Part shown: positions 1 through 6,675 of the stretch, one piece after another
Position numbering within the stretch: the first letter of the stretch is position 1
How the letters are laid out: each line of letters opens with the position of its first letter
Origin: CAUPWF01 sp044425815
GTDB lineage: Bacteria; Bacillota; Clostridia; Lachnospirales; Lachnospiraceae
Direction: 5' to 3'
Assembly: GCA_044425815.1 (NCBI GenBank)
Contig: JAWXVA010000119.1
Coordinates: forward strand, 1 to 7,469
DNA length: 7,469 nt
Notes under the pieces: generated by a model
The model's database searches: none
Told to the model about the DNA's origin: nothing
The model's input: the letters and a program-made list of their open reading frames with translations, nothing else
Position numbers and translations under genes: made by a program

Positions 1-1203
1 AATAGACTTCATTCTATCAAAGCAAAAACCTTCATCTAAATTTCCGATTATCATTTCTTCAAAATCTTCAGACACTTTTTCACATGGATAAAAATTCCCA
101 TCTGCATTAATAAATAATCTCATTACACCTGGTACACAAGGTCCACCATGATGCCATTTATTTGGCAATCTATCTCTTTGCTTCCCCTTTTTACCTACCC
201 TCGTATTTCCAATACTATTAAAACTTGTTTGCAGTAATTTAGAACTGTTTTCCTTTTTCACTTTTCCTAATATTGTCAAATATCCTATAAACATAGCATA
301 CGCATTTTCTTCAAAGAAAGTATGCGATTTTATATCCTTAAATTTAGCATTCGCATGGTTCAAAAATGCTGATAAAAACAACGCATTTTGGAATAGATCT
401 TCTTTATTTAAAAATTTATTTATACAAGAAAAATTATCTGTGGCTAAAACTGTATTGTAATGAACATTGTTTTCAAAATATTTCGGATATTCATCTTTTA
501 TCAACTGTAACCTTTCTAGTATTGCATCATAAGATCCAGTATTGTTATCTGCAAACCGTCTGTTTTTATTGTGAATTTCCTCAGGTCCATCTAGACTAAT
601 CATTATATTCACATCATACTTTTCAAAAAACTCAATTATCTCTCTGTTTAGAAGCGTTGCATTTGTAGTCAAGTTATATTTCACTACTTTATCCTCTATA
701 TTTTCTATTGCATAATTAATACAATATTTAATTAACTCAAATTCTAATAGTGGTTCTCCACCATAAAACCCTATACTTACCACGTCACAATCCCTAGAAT
801 GCTTAATTAAGAAATCGATTCCTTTTTTAGCAATATCACGAGACATACGTTTGTTGTTATGAACTCTATTTACATACCCACCTGAATACGCACAGTAACT
901 ACATCTTAGATTGCAGTTTTGTGTTACTTGTAAAATAATACTTTCTATTCTGTTATTAGCATGAAATTCCAATAATTCTGTTGCCGGATGCTCCGTTATC
1001 CTTTTTGGAACTTCTTTTAAATATCCTTTTTCTTCCAAAAATTTAATATGTTCTGGTATATCATTAATCTTTTTCCCAGTTTTTATAGTACATAAATACT
1101 CATACTCATCCTTCCCTATTGCTAAAATAGAATCTGTATTTACATCATAAATATAATTTCCATTAGATGTTTGAAATAAATGAATAAATGGATTTTTGTT
1201 CAT
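1..1203 (-). CDS. ccpM: Radical SAM/SPASM Cys-rich peptide maturase (CcpM type), C-terminus cut by window edge
   Basis: I translated this frame by hand: 401 codons run from ATG at 1203 to the left edge with no stop, so the gene is partial. The radical SAM core is unmistakable: QNCNLRCSYCAYSGGY holds the CxxxCxxC cluster ligands C97, C101 and C104. FYGGEP (146-151) is the AdoMet-binding GGE motif, and ISLDGP lies further on. C356-x12-G369-x4-C374 begins a SPASM domain for auxiliary Fe-S clusters; its remaining cysteines must lie beyond the edge. The N-terminal 80 residues resemble a peptide-recognition region (inference). The CAYSGGY-x-NR-x-H context and the HPATELLEF segment match what I remember of the clostridial CcpM family, which modifies Cys-rich RiPP precursors in the cytoplasm. 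The start is set by TAGGAGGT at 1213-1220, 10 bases upstream. The gene follows the ABC exporter by 37 bases, so the two are probably one operon. The exact subfamily is less certain than the radical SAM/SPASM assignment. Confidence 0.85.
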   Translation of the reverse strand, partial: MNKNPFIHLFQTSNGNYIYDVNTDSILAIGKDEYEYLCTIKTGKKINDIPEHIKFLEEKGYLKEVPKRITEHPATELLEFHANNRIESIILQVTQNCNLRCSYCAYSGGYVNRVHNNKRMSRDIAKKGIDFLIKHSRDCDVVSIGFYGGEPLLEFELIKYCINYAIENIEDKVVKYNLTTNATLLNREIIEFFEKYDVNIMISLDGPEEIHNKNRRFADNNTGSYDAILERLQLIKDEYPKYFENNVHYNTVLATDNFSCINKFLNKEDLFQNALFLSAFLNHANAKFKDIKSHTFFEENAYAMFIGYLTILGKVKKENSSKLLQTSFNSIGNTRVGKKGKQRDRLPNKWHHGGPCVPGVMRLFINADGNFYPCEKVSEDFEEMIIGNLDEGFCFDRMKSI

Positions 1204-1240
1204 TATAATTATACCTCCTACTATTTTATTCTTCATAGCC

Positions 1241-3064
1241 TTAGTTTGAAAATAAGTCATAATATATCTGTTCATTTCTTATAAGCTCTATATGCGTTCC
1301 CACTTCTACAATCATCCCTTTATCTAAAACCACGATTTTTTTACATAATTTATTTAAATAAGACATATTATGCGAAATTATAATGCCAGCTCGATTTTCC
1401 AACAACTCTTTATAATTTATTAACATATTTGTTCTTGATATTTCATCTAGTGTTGCATCTGGTTCATCTAGAATATAAAAATCGCTTTCTTTGAACATCG
1501 CTCTAGATACAGCTATTTTCTGCCACTGCCCCTCCGATAATTGTGTTTTCCCAAACCAATTTCCTAATATAGTGTCTAATTTATCCTGTCTAATATATTC
1601 GATATCTAATCCTGTTTTAATTAATACTGATTTTATTAATTCACTATTATTGATTTCATCTATGTTTCCATATGCTACATTTTCCCTAATAGTTGTTTCG
1701 TATTTAATAAAGTCTTGAAATACACAACTGATTTTTTTATAATAACTATTCTTATCGATATCACGAAAATTTATATTGTTTACATAAAAATCACCTTCAT
1801 AATCTTCATATAATCCTAAAATGATCTTCACTAGTGTAGTTTTCCCTGAACCATTTCTCCCTACGAGAGCTATTACATTCGTTTTATCTATTGTAAGATT
1901 TATATTTTTTAATGCGTACTCAGATTTTTTTGAATATCTATAGCTCAAATTTTTCAGTTCAATTAATTTCACACAATCAATTTTAACTTTTCTATTTTCT
2001 TCTTCAATCTTTTTCTCCGGTATATCAAAATAATCAAGTAATAATTTTAGATATAATGATTTGCTGTATATTGTATTAACCATTGAGAGTATCAATTCGA
2101 CACCTGCTTGTATTATTGTGATACAAGTAATATAAGCAGTTACATCACCTAAGTATATAGATTCTCGATAACCATCTATAAATATGTGTAAATATATAAT
2201 CCCAATAAAAATTTGTCCTATCAAAATAGAAATAGAGGTTATAAAAAACGTTTTATTTACTATTTTAAAATCTTGAGCTATAAATTTGTCCCTTAAACTT
2301 TTATATTGTTCAATAAATATATCCCCTAATCTATATATTATGATTTCTTTAATTGCATTTCCGAGTAACATCAGGTAATTAATATACCAACATTTTCTCT
2401 CCTCCGATGTTCTTGCAAGTTCAATGCAATACTGTTCTTTTGCTAATTTTTTCGAATAATAAAATTTTATAACAGGGATAATTACTAGTAAAAAAAACAT
2501 CCAATACCTATAATTAATCAATAATACACAAGATGCAACTATTGTAATAAAATGGGTACTAATTAAATTCCAAGTATTTATGTAAGAAATTATAGTATCT
2601 CCATTTTGTGACTGTGCTCTACTTATCAAATCATATATTTCTGTATTTTCAAAATCTTTAACACTTAGTTTATTTGCTTTTTCTAAAATTTTTACCTCAA
2701 TATTTTTAGAAAATTTTTTAGAAAATTTAACAGTATAAAACTTGTACAATTCTGTTGCTAAAAGATAAGAAATTTCTATCATAACATAGGAAATAATTAA
2801 TGTAATCAGTACTCTAAAACTTGTATTTTTTAATTGAATTATATTTATTATGCGCTGGACAAGTAATAAACTTATAATAGGAAAAAGTCCTTTAGCAATA
2901 GAAAATATAATTGATATAACTAAGTACCATCGACTATACTCAATTAAAATAGAAAAGATTCTTTTTTGCGAAGAAATAATTTTATAAAAATATTTTCTTC
3001 TTTTTTTTGTAAAAAAAATTCCGACCATGCAAATTATTAAAATGAAAAATACAACTATTTTCAT
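1241..3064 (-). CDS. ABC exporter (fused membrane and ATPase domains), probable RiPP/bacteriocin transporter
   Basis: The 607-residue protein has one membrane domain and one ATPase domain, so it should work as a dimer in the cytoplasmic membrane. A short hydrophobic N-terminal stretch (4-18) precedes the exporter core, whose membrane segments lie roughly at 45-75, 85-105, 168-200 and 273-330. The ATPase domain (about 366-607) has Walker A GRNGSGKTT (402-410), Q-loop Q450, the ABC signature LSEGQ (509-513, with E where LSGGQ has G), Walker B ILDEP (531-535) and H-loop H565. No C39 peptidase domain precedes the membrane domain, so leader removal, if any, needs another protease. The chosen start has a G-rich ribosome site (GGGGGGAT) about 6 bases upstream; a later start at Met13 is possible. 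Its position directly before the radical SAM maturase suggests that it exports the maturase's product or gives self-immunity. The substrate is inferred from context only. Confidence 0.87.
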   Translation of the reverse strand: MKIVVFFILIICMVGIFFTKKRRKYFYKIISSQKRIFSILIEYSRWYLVISIIFSIAKGLFPIISLLLVQRIINIIQLKNTSFRVLITLIISYVMIEISYLLATELYKFYTVKFSKKFSKNIEVKILEKANKLSVKDFENTEIYDLISRAQSQNGDTIISYINTWNLISTHFITIVASCVLLINYRYWMFFLLVIIPVIKFYYSKKLAKEQYCIELARTSEERKCWYINYLMLLGNAIKEIIIYRLGDIFIEQYKSLRDKFIAQDFKIVNKTFFITSISILIGQIFIGIIYLHIFIDGYRESIYLGDVTAYITCITIIQAGVELILSMVNTIYSKSLYLKLLLDYFDIPEKKIEEENRKVKIDCVKLIELKNLSYRYSKKSEYALKNINLTIDKTNVIALVGRNGSGKTTLVKIILGLYEDYEGDFYVNNINFRDIDKNSYYKKISCVFQDFIKYETTIRENVAYGNIDEINNSELIKSVLIKTGLDIEYIRQDKLDTILGNWFGKTQLSEGQWQKIAVSRAMFKESDFYILDEPDATLDEISRTNMLINYKELLENRAGIIISHNMSYLNKLCKKIVVLDKGMIVEVGTHIELIRNEQIYYDLFSN

Positions 3065-3104
3065 TTTATCCCCCCATCATCTAGACATTAGTTAAATTTC
3101 TGAT

Positions 3105-3110
3105 ATTATA
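3105..3110 (-). promoter_or_regulatory. Possible -10 box for the exporter-maturase operon
   Basis: On the minus strand a perfect TATAAT occurs about 41 bases before the exporter start. No good TTGACA-like hexamer sits 16-18 bases upstream, so this is either an activator-dependent promoter or a chance hit in AT-rich DNA. Confidence 0.3.
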
Positions 3111-3290
3111 TATTTGTTGCCATATTCAATACTCTCTAATAGACTGCAAAGGTGTATTTAGCTATCTTTTATTTCATATTTATACATGACGAATCATCAA
3201 TACAAGAAAATGAAATTCAGCTTTGTAACAAGCAACGGTTTTATATATATTCTCCAATAATTTATCATCATCTAGCTTCATACATTATTT

Positions 3291-3449
3291 TCATGCTTTA
3301 TTTTTATATATAATATCACTCTCTTTCCACTTTAAATTTATGTGTAGCAAACATGTAGTTATCTGTAATCTTTTATTTAAATATCGCAATAACCCAACAT
3401 TATATTTTCCTAGCCTCTTAATAATCTTAGCAATCGCTACCTTTGTCAT
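3291..3449 (-). CDS. Possible 52-residue basic peptide, unknown
   Basis: ATG at 3449 opens 52 codons ending with TGA at 3291-3293. The predicted peptide begins MTKVAIAKIIKRLGKYNVGL, is lysine/arginine-rich, and has a single cysteine (C33) near the middle. It starts 9 bases after the stop of the broken Xre frame, so it could be translationally coupled to that frame or be part of the same decayed gene in another frame. There is no good Shine-Dalgarno sequence at the usual distance. I recognise no family. It is listed because it is the longest frame between agrB and the exporter, not because it is well supported. Confidence 0.2.
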   Translation of the reverse strand: MTKVAIAKIIKRLGKYNVGLLRYLNKRLQITTCLLHINLKWKESDIIYKNKA

Positions 3450-3458
3450 GATAAATAC

Positions 3459-3569
3459 TCATTTTTCCCAATTTGAAATAGTTTGATGAACAACATTCAA
3501 TCCTATTGCCAGCTCTTCTTGAGTAAATCCTTTCTGTTTTCTTAATGATTTAATTTTCTCATTTAACAT
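3459..3569 (-). pseudogene. Truncated Xre-family helix-turn-helix regulator (36 codons)
   Basis: The frame opens with a good ribosome site (AGAGGT at 3578-3583, 8 bases before ATG 3569) and encodes the first half of an HTH_3/Xre DNA-binding domain: MLNEKIKSLRKQKGFTQEEL, then a recognition-helix region ending QTISNWEK. The family normally continues from WEK into a G-x-S-x-P-D segment and two more helices. Here TGA follows WEK directly. Reading into the other two frames does not recover the missing half in a recognisable form, so a deletion or rearrangement is more likely than a single frameshift. It lies between agrB and the exporter in the same direction. A 36-residue half-domain is unlikely to bind DNA by itself. 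Confidence 0.65.
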
Positions 3570-3721
3570 AGCAAACACCTCTCATACTAAATAATCTCTA
3601 AGCCAATAAATATATGACTTTCAGATTCCTTACTTTTGAATTATGTAATTGTAGTTTACTCATTTCCATCTTCTTTTCTATCTAATGTTCTATATTCACT
3701 GAAAATATGATTACTATAATA

Positions 3722-4300
3722 TTATTTTCTACAATTTTTACATTTCTGTATCCATACCATTATTCCAATCACAATAATTGCAAGGCTTAAAACATATGCC
3801 AATTCACTGAATTGTAAATACTTTAATATAAGAATTGCTCCCAACTCCATTGCCAATAATACTCTCGCTCTTTTTTTATACACGCTATATTCAGCATCAT
3901 CTAATTGCTTATTTTCTGTGTCAACTGGTGCAAATCGAAGCAGTAGAATTGCACCAACACACATCGACATTATCCCTACAATGTCTTTCATATCATTCGG
4001 TGTCAACATACACACCGCTAGTATAATGATAAATATGCTGTTAGATACTATTAAACATCTTATCTCTGTCTTACAATGATACCCTCCTGAATATGACCTC
4101 AAGCACGAAAATCCAATTAACAATACAATAGCTTCTACGAACATATTCAAAATCATTCCAATACACACAAGCAACATCGTATTTACTATAACTGTTAACA
4201 ATGCATGAATTCCATATTTTATAATTTCTTTTTGCTCCTGTTCAATTCTCTTGTTCTTAATTAAAATATTTACAATTTTCTCACTCTGCTTCTCCAACAT
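3722..4300 (-). CDS. agrB: AgrB, membrane cysteine protease processing the autoinducer precursor
   Basis: AgrB-family integral membrane endopeptidase of 192 residues, a normal length. It cuts the C-terminal tail from AgrD, forms a thioester intermediate and helps release the cyclic thiolactone. The catalytic region CLRSYSGGYHCKTEIRC (66-82) supplies R68, the GG pair, H75 and C82, spaced seven apart like the His/Cys pair of staphylococcal AgrB. APVDTENK (124-131) is a second family signature. Hydrophobic segments lie near 31-65, 82-99, 105-123, 145-160 and 166-184. Its start codon overlaps the agrD stop (TAATG) and no strong ribosome site precedes it, so translation is probably coupled to agrD and keeps protease and substrate together. 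The C-terminus is cysteine- and lysine-rich (QKCKNCRK). Confidence 0.95.
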   Translation of the reverse strand: MLEKQSEKIVNILIKNKRIEQEQKEIIKYGIHALLTVIVNTMLLVCIGMILNMFVEAIVLLIGFSCLRSYSGGYHCKTEIRCLIVSNSIFIIILAVCMLTPNDMKDIVGIMSMCVGAILLLRFAPVDTENKQLDDAEYSVYKKRARVLLAMELGAILILKYLQFSELAYVLSLAIIVIGIMVWIQKCKNCRK

Positions 4301-4443
4301 TAGAATTTACGAAAATCTTTAATATTTTTAGGTGTTTCTGGTTGGTGACACCAAAATGCGCATGTTGTATTTGCACTGTATGTTACCATGATTAAGGCTA
4401 ATGCAGATACTAAACTTGCATGTTTAATTAATATTTTTCTCAT
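4300..4443 (-). CDS. agrD: AgrD, cyclic thiolactone autoinducer precursor peptide
   Basis: A 47-codon gene that I translated by hand. It begins MRKILIKHASLVSALALIMV, an amphipathic membrane-associated leader, and continues YSANTTCAFWC (22-32), then HQPETPKNIKDFRKF. The layout is that of clostridial AgrD: leader, core with a conserved Cys, then an acidic/basic tail starting H/Y-Q-P. Aligned with the Clostridium perfringens core CLWFT followed by HQPEEP, the ring here would be C28-A-F-W-C32, with the C28 thiol joined to the C32 carboxyl. The N-terminal tail length of the mature peptide cannot be told from sequence. The ribosome site AAGGAGG (4452-4458) lies 8 bases before ATG. The stop overlaps the agrB start. 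The odd point is the second cysteine at the ring-closing position. Confidence 0.93.
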   Translation of the reverse strand: MRKILIKHASLVSALALIMVTYSANTTCAFWCHQPETPKNIKDFRKF

Positions 4444-4470
4444 AAATAAAACCTCCTTACAAATGATATG

Positions 4471-4499
4471 ATTATACTATCATAAACATTTGCAAAGAG
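4471..4499 (-). promoter_or_regulatory. agrDB promoter with poor -35
   Basis: A perfect TATAAT lies at 4471-4476 on the minus strand, 27 bases before the agrD start. The position 17 bases further upstream (4494-4499) reads CTCTTT, a poor -35. A strong -10 with a weak -35 next to paired activator sites fits an AgrA-dependent promoter. It allows agrDB to be induced separately from agrAC. Confidence 0.6.
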
Positions 4500-4506
4500 G
4501 TTCTAT

Positions 4507-4543
4507 CGTTCGCAACCTACATGTTTTCGTTCACAGCTTACAT
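4507..4543. promoter_or_regulatory. Paired direct repeats, probable AgrA (LytTR) operator
   Basis: On the plus strand, CGTTCGCAACCTACAT (4507-4522) and CGTTCACAGCTTACAT (4528-4543) match at 13 of 16 positions. They are 21 bases apart, two helical turns, so both face the same side of the DNA. This is the spacing known for AgrA/LytTR direct repeats, which centre on a GTT step also present in both copies. The downstream copy ends just before the weak -35 of agrDB and the upstream copy ends 3 bases after the agrC stop. The repeats are seen directly; AgrA as the binder is inferred. Confidence 0.65.
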
Positions 4544-4546
4544 ATT

Positions 4547-5842
4547 TTACAATATTATCTCTACAATAAATGTTCCTTCTTTTGTCGAAACTTCAAAAAA
4601 TCCATCCTTCTCTCTTACAATTCTTTTTACACTTTTAAGCCCAACTCCATGTTGATTCTTTTGCTCCTTGCTCGTCTTAGGTATTCCCTCTTCCCACTTT
4701 AACGTTTTATAGATTGGGTTGGATACCCTAAACTGCAAATTATCATACTGCTGAATAATCTGTATTTTCACCCAACTATCATCATTTCCTTCACATGCCT
4801 CTAATGCATTTTCCAGTAAATTACCCACAATAATACATAATGTACGATCATCTATTATGATTTCTTCTACAACATCTACACTAATAACCATTTTTATCTT
4901 TTCTTTTATAGCTTGATGATAATAATAATTCAAAATAATATTTAAAGCATTAGAGGTTGTATAGTTCACATCTACTTCTCCAATTATATCGTCAACCCAT
5001 TGCTCCCATTCAGCATTTTCTATATTTTGAATATCTCTAAATCTTAATTTTGCTACAATAGCATGTATATCATGTTTCATATTATGCTTTAATTCTCTAT
5101 ATTCCTTCATCTTAGATTCCATTAATTGATATTGACTCCCATAAAGTGCCAACTGTCTATTCAATATTTTCGATTCATACTTCATTTCAAATAGCTCTAG
5201 TAACTTTGCATATAGCTGAATATATATAATATTAACTATCAGAACAACCAACAAAACAAATCCGCTCTGTTTGTCTGATACTATATCTGAAATAGAAAAC
5301 AAAAAATCAATGAGAAAAATACTTCCTACTGGTACTATCAAGAACATAGCATAAATCCTCAATGGAATACTAGCATTAGACTCTACAAACTGAATACCAT
5401 AATTCTTTTTTAATTTATATATTTTAATCAAAATATACGGAACTACTTTAATCACTGCCATCATAAGTAAAGATAAAAAATCATCCTGAATAATTTGATT
5501 GATATTTCCCCCTGTAATTGCTTGCACCAATACTGGCACCGCTACTTCTATGGACATCAATGCTGCCACCACACCAATACATACAAGCACTCTTGTCTTT
5601 ATAGTTGCACGGTATACTAATGTCAAACAAAATGATATTACGATATTCAAAGGAATAATTATGTGGGGTGATATTCGAACTAGTGACGTAGTTGTGGTAA
5701 AAACAAAATAGATGACGTACAAAACTCTTCCTAATAATCTATTCTCCGCTTTTACAAAAAACATGCAATATAATTCATAGATTATCAGTGTATATGACCA
5801 TGAAAATACAAGAATCAATGCAAAACGAATGATTTCACCCAT
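4547..5842 (-). CDS. agrC: AgrC-type sensor histidine kinase (GHKL), autoinducer receptor
   Basis: A 431-residue membrane receptor kinase. The N-terminal half (about 1-215) has six or seven hydrophobic segments, near 5-29, 37-55, 58-78, 84-108, 123-141, 161-184 and 194-212, forming the peptide-sensing domain. A helical linker (about 215-250) leads to the H-box ELKHNMKHDI, with H253 as the likely phosphoacceptor. The ATPase part has the N-box GNLLENALEA (340-349), the SNP segment at 374-376 and the G-box HGVGL (398-402). Residues next to the His are K-H-N rather than the more usual R-H-D. The start has AGAGGA (5851-5856) 8 bases upstream, inside the end of agrA, and only 2 bases separate the two genes, so agrA and agrC are cotranscribed. 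It should phosphorylate AgrA on binding the cyclic peptide. Confidence 0.93.
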   Translation of the reverse strand: MGEIIRFALILVFSWSYTLIIYELYCMFFVKAENRLLGRVLYVIYFVFTTTTSLVRISPHIIIPLNIVISFCLTLVYRATIKTRVLVCIGVVAALMSIEVAVPVLVQAITGGNINQIIQDDFLSLLMMAVIKVVPYILIKIYKLKKNYGIQFVESNASIPLRIYAMFLIVPVGSIFLIDFLFSISDIVSDKQSGFVLLVVLIVNIIYIQLYAKLLELFEMKYESKILNRQLALYGSQYQLMESKMKEYRELKHNMKHDIHAIVAKLRFRDIQNIENAEWEQWVDDIIGEVDVNYTTSNALNIILNYYYHQAIKEKIKMVISVDVVEEIIIDDRTLCIIVGNLLENALEACEGNDDSWVKIQIIQQYDNLQFRVSNPIYKTLKWEEGIPKTSKEQKNQHGVGLKSVKRIVREKDGFFEVSTKEGTFIVEIIL

Positions 5843-5844
5843 AC

Positions 5845-6564
5845 CTAGCTTCCTCTTCTTTCATTCAAATATGTATTGTACCGCTCCCACGTCATTTGTT
5901 GAAATGACCGCCCTATAGGAATTTCTATCATTCCATCTATTTTGACAAATCGTTTCGACATAGACATATATCTTAAGTTTACTATATGTGATTTTGTAGG
6001 ACGTACAACATCTGCCGTTTGTTCTAATTGTTGCCATACTTCACTGATTTTGCCTTTATATTTAATAAATTCATGAAGAGTATACATCTTAACATAATGT
6101 CCTTCACTTTCCCAATACAACACTTCCTTCACTGGTATTTGAATTCGATTTCCGGATAATTTATATTCGAACATTTTATCCATATCTGCTTTCTTTTCAT
6201 CGCAAACAGTTTTTAAAACAGATTCAAGTTCCTTGCTGCATATAGGTTTGTCCAAAAATGCAAGTGTATTTCTCCCTAATAGCTCTTTCCATCTTTTCTC
6301 ATAATTAGATATAAAAATCAACCAACAATTAGGATATTTTTTTCTAATCACTTTAGCCGCATCTATCCCATCTACTTTATGCATCACTATATCTAATAAT
6401 ACAATATCATACTCTCTTGTTTCTAATTCTCTTAACAGTTCTTCCCCACTTTGGTATGCACTTACTACAAAATCCACTTCCCATTGCATTTGTATTTTGG
6501 TTAAGGCATGTTCAATTTCATTTCTATCATTTTCTGAATCATCACAATAAGCAATTTTCAACAT
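5845..6564 (-). CDS. agrA: AgrA-type response regulator with LytTR DNA-binding domain
   Basis: A 239-residue cytoplasmic response regulator. The receiver domain (1-about 120) has the acidic pair D8/D9, phosphoacceptor D58 in LLDIV, S86 in FISN and K106 in LDKP. The C-terminal LytTR domain (about 133-233) includes VLYWESEGHYVKMYT, RPTKSHIVNL and IPIGRSFQ, the family's beta-strand DNA-binding fold. Phosphorylated by AgrC, it should bind the repeat pair upstream of agrD. I chose ATG 6564 because GGAGGA (6571-6576) lies 6 bases before it and the protein then begins MLKIAYCDDS, as receivers do. A longer in-frame start at 6639 would add 25 residues unlike the family and lies upstream of the predicted promoter. 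It is the first gene of the agr locus, followed 2 bases later by agrC. Confidence 0.93.
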   Translation of the reverse strand: MLKIAYCDDSENDRNEIEHALTKIQMQWEVDFVVSAYQSGEELLRELETREYDIVLLDIVMHKVDGIDAAKVIRKKYPNCWLIFISNYEKRWKELLGRNTLAFLDKPICSKELESVLKTVCDEKKADMDKMFEYKLSGNRIQIPVKEVLYWESEGHYVKMYTLHEFIKYKGKISEVWQQLEQTADVVRPTKSHIVNLRYMSMSKRFVKIDGMIEIPIGRSFQQMTWERYNTYLNERRGS

Positions 6565-6595
6565 AAAGAATCCTCCATTGTCTTTCAATAGAAGA

Positions 6596-6623
6596 ATTAT
6601 ATCAACAAAACACCTTTTGTGAA
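6596..6623 (-). promoter_or_regulatory. Candidate agrAC promoter
   Basis: On the minus strand TTCACA (6618-6623) and TATAAT (6596-6601) are separated by 16 bases, a near-consensus vegetative promoter ending about 32 bases before the agrA start. It would give constant low expression of the sensing pair. The region is shared with the divergent, now broken Xre gene. Confidence 0.6.
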
Positions 6624-6675
6624 AGTGAATCTTTTGCATTTCAAAATGTATAATATACTTAGGAGGAGATTACAC

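Larger units (their letters stand above)
3065..3721. other. 657-base gap with no secure gene
   Basis: Between agrB and the exporter no open frame is long enough to be convincing. On the minus strand it contains a truncated Xre gene start (3459-3569), a 52-codon frame (3291-3449) and a 33-codon frame (3180-3281, beginning MKLDDDKLLENIY, without a visible ribosome site). A plus-strand frame at 3340-3486 only mirrors the 52-codon one. I read both strands for a Cys-rich precursor peptide and found none. No GC-rich hairpin followed by a T-run is visible after agrB. The mixture of a broken regulator and weak frames suggests decayed DNA left by rearrangement. Confidence 0.6.

Noticed and set aside
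366..599. Plus-strand 77-codon open frame
   Set aside because: It lies wholly antisense to the radical SAM coding sequence, which has clear catalytic motifs on the other strand.
3180..3281. 33-codon minus-strand frame beginning MKLDDDKLLENIY
   Set aside because: It has no ribosome site and no recognisable features; length is within chance expectation for AT-rich DNA.
3340..3486. Plus-strand 48-codon frame with two Cys near its start, considered as a precursor
   Set aside because: It has no ribosome site, points opposite to the operon and mirrors the minus-strand frames.
3608..3679. 23-codon minus-strand frame (MEMSKLQL...) just after agrB, considered as a second signal peptide
   Set aside because: It lacks cysteine and the leader/core/QP-tail layout of AgrD, and its ribosome site is poor.
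4490..4495. TTGCAA as the -35 of agrDB
   Set aside because: Only 13 bases separate it from the TATAAT, too short for a functional pair.
6565..6639. Upstream in-frame ATG extending agrA by 25 residues
   Set aside because: It has no ribosome site, the extra residues are unlike receivers, and the predicted promoter lies downstream of it. ATG 6564 has GGAGGA at ideal spacing.
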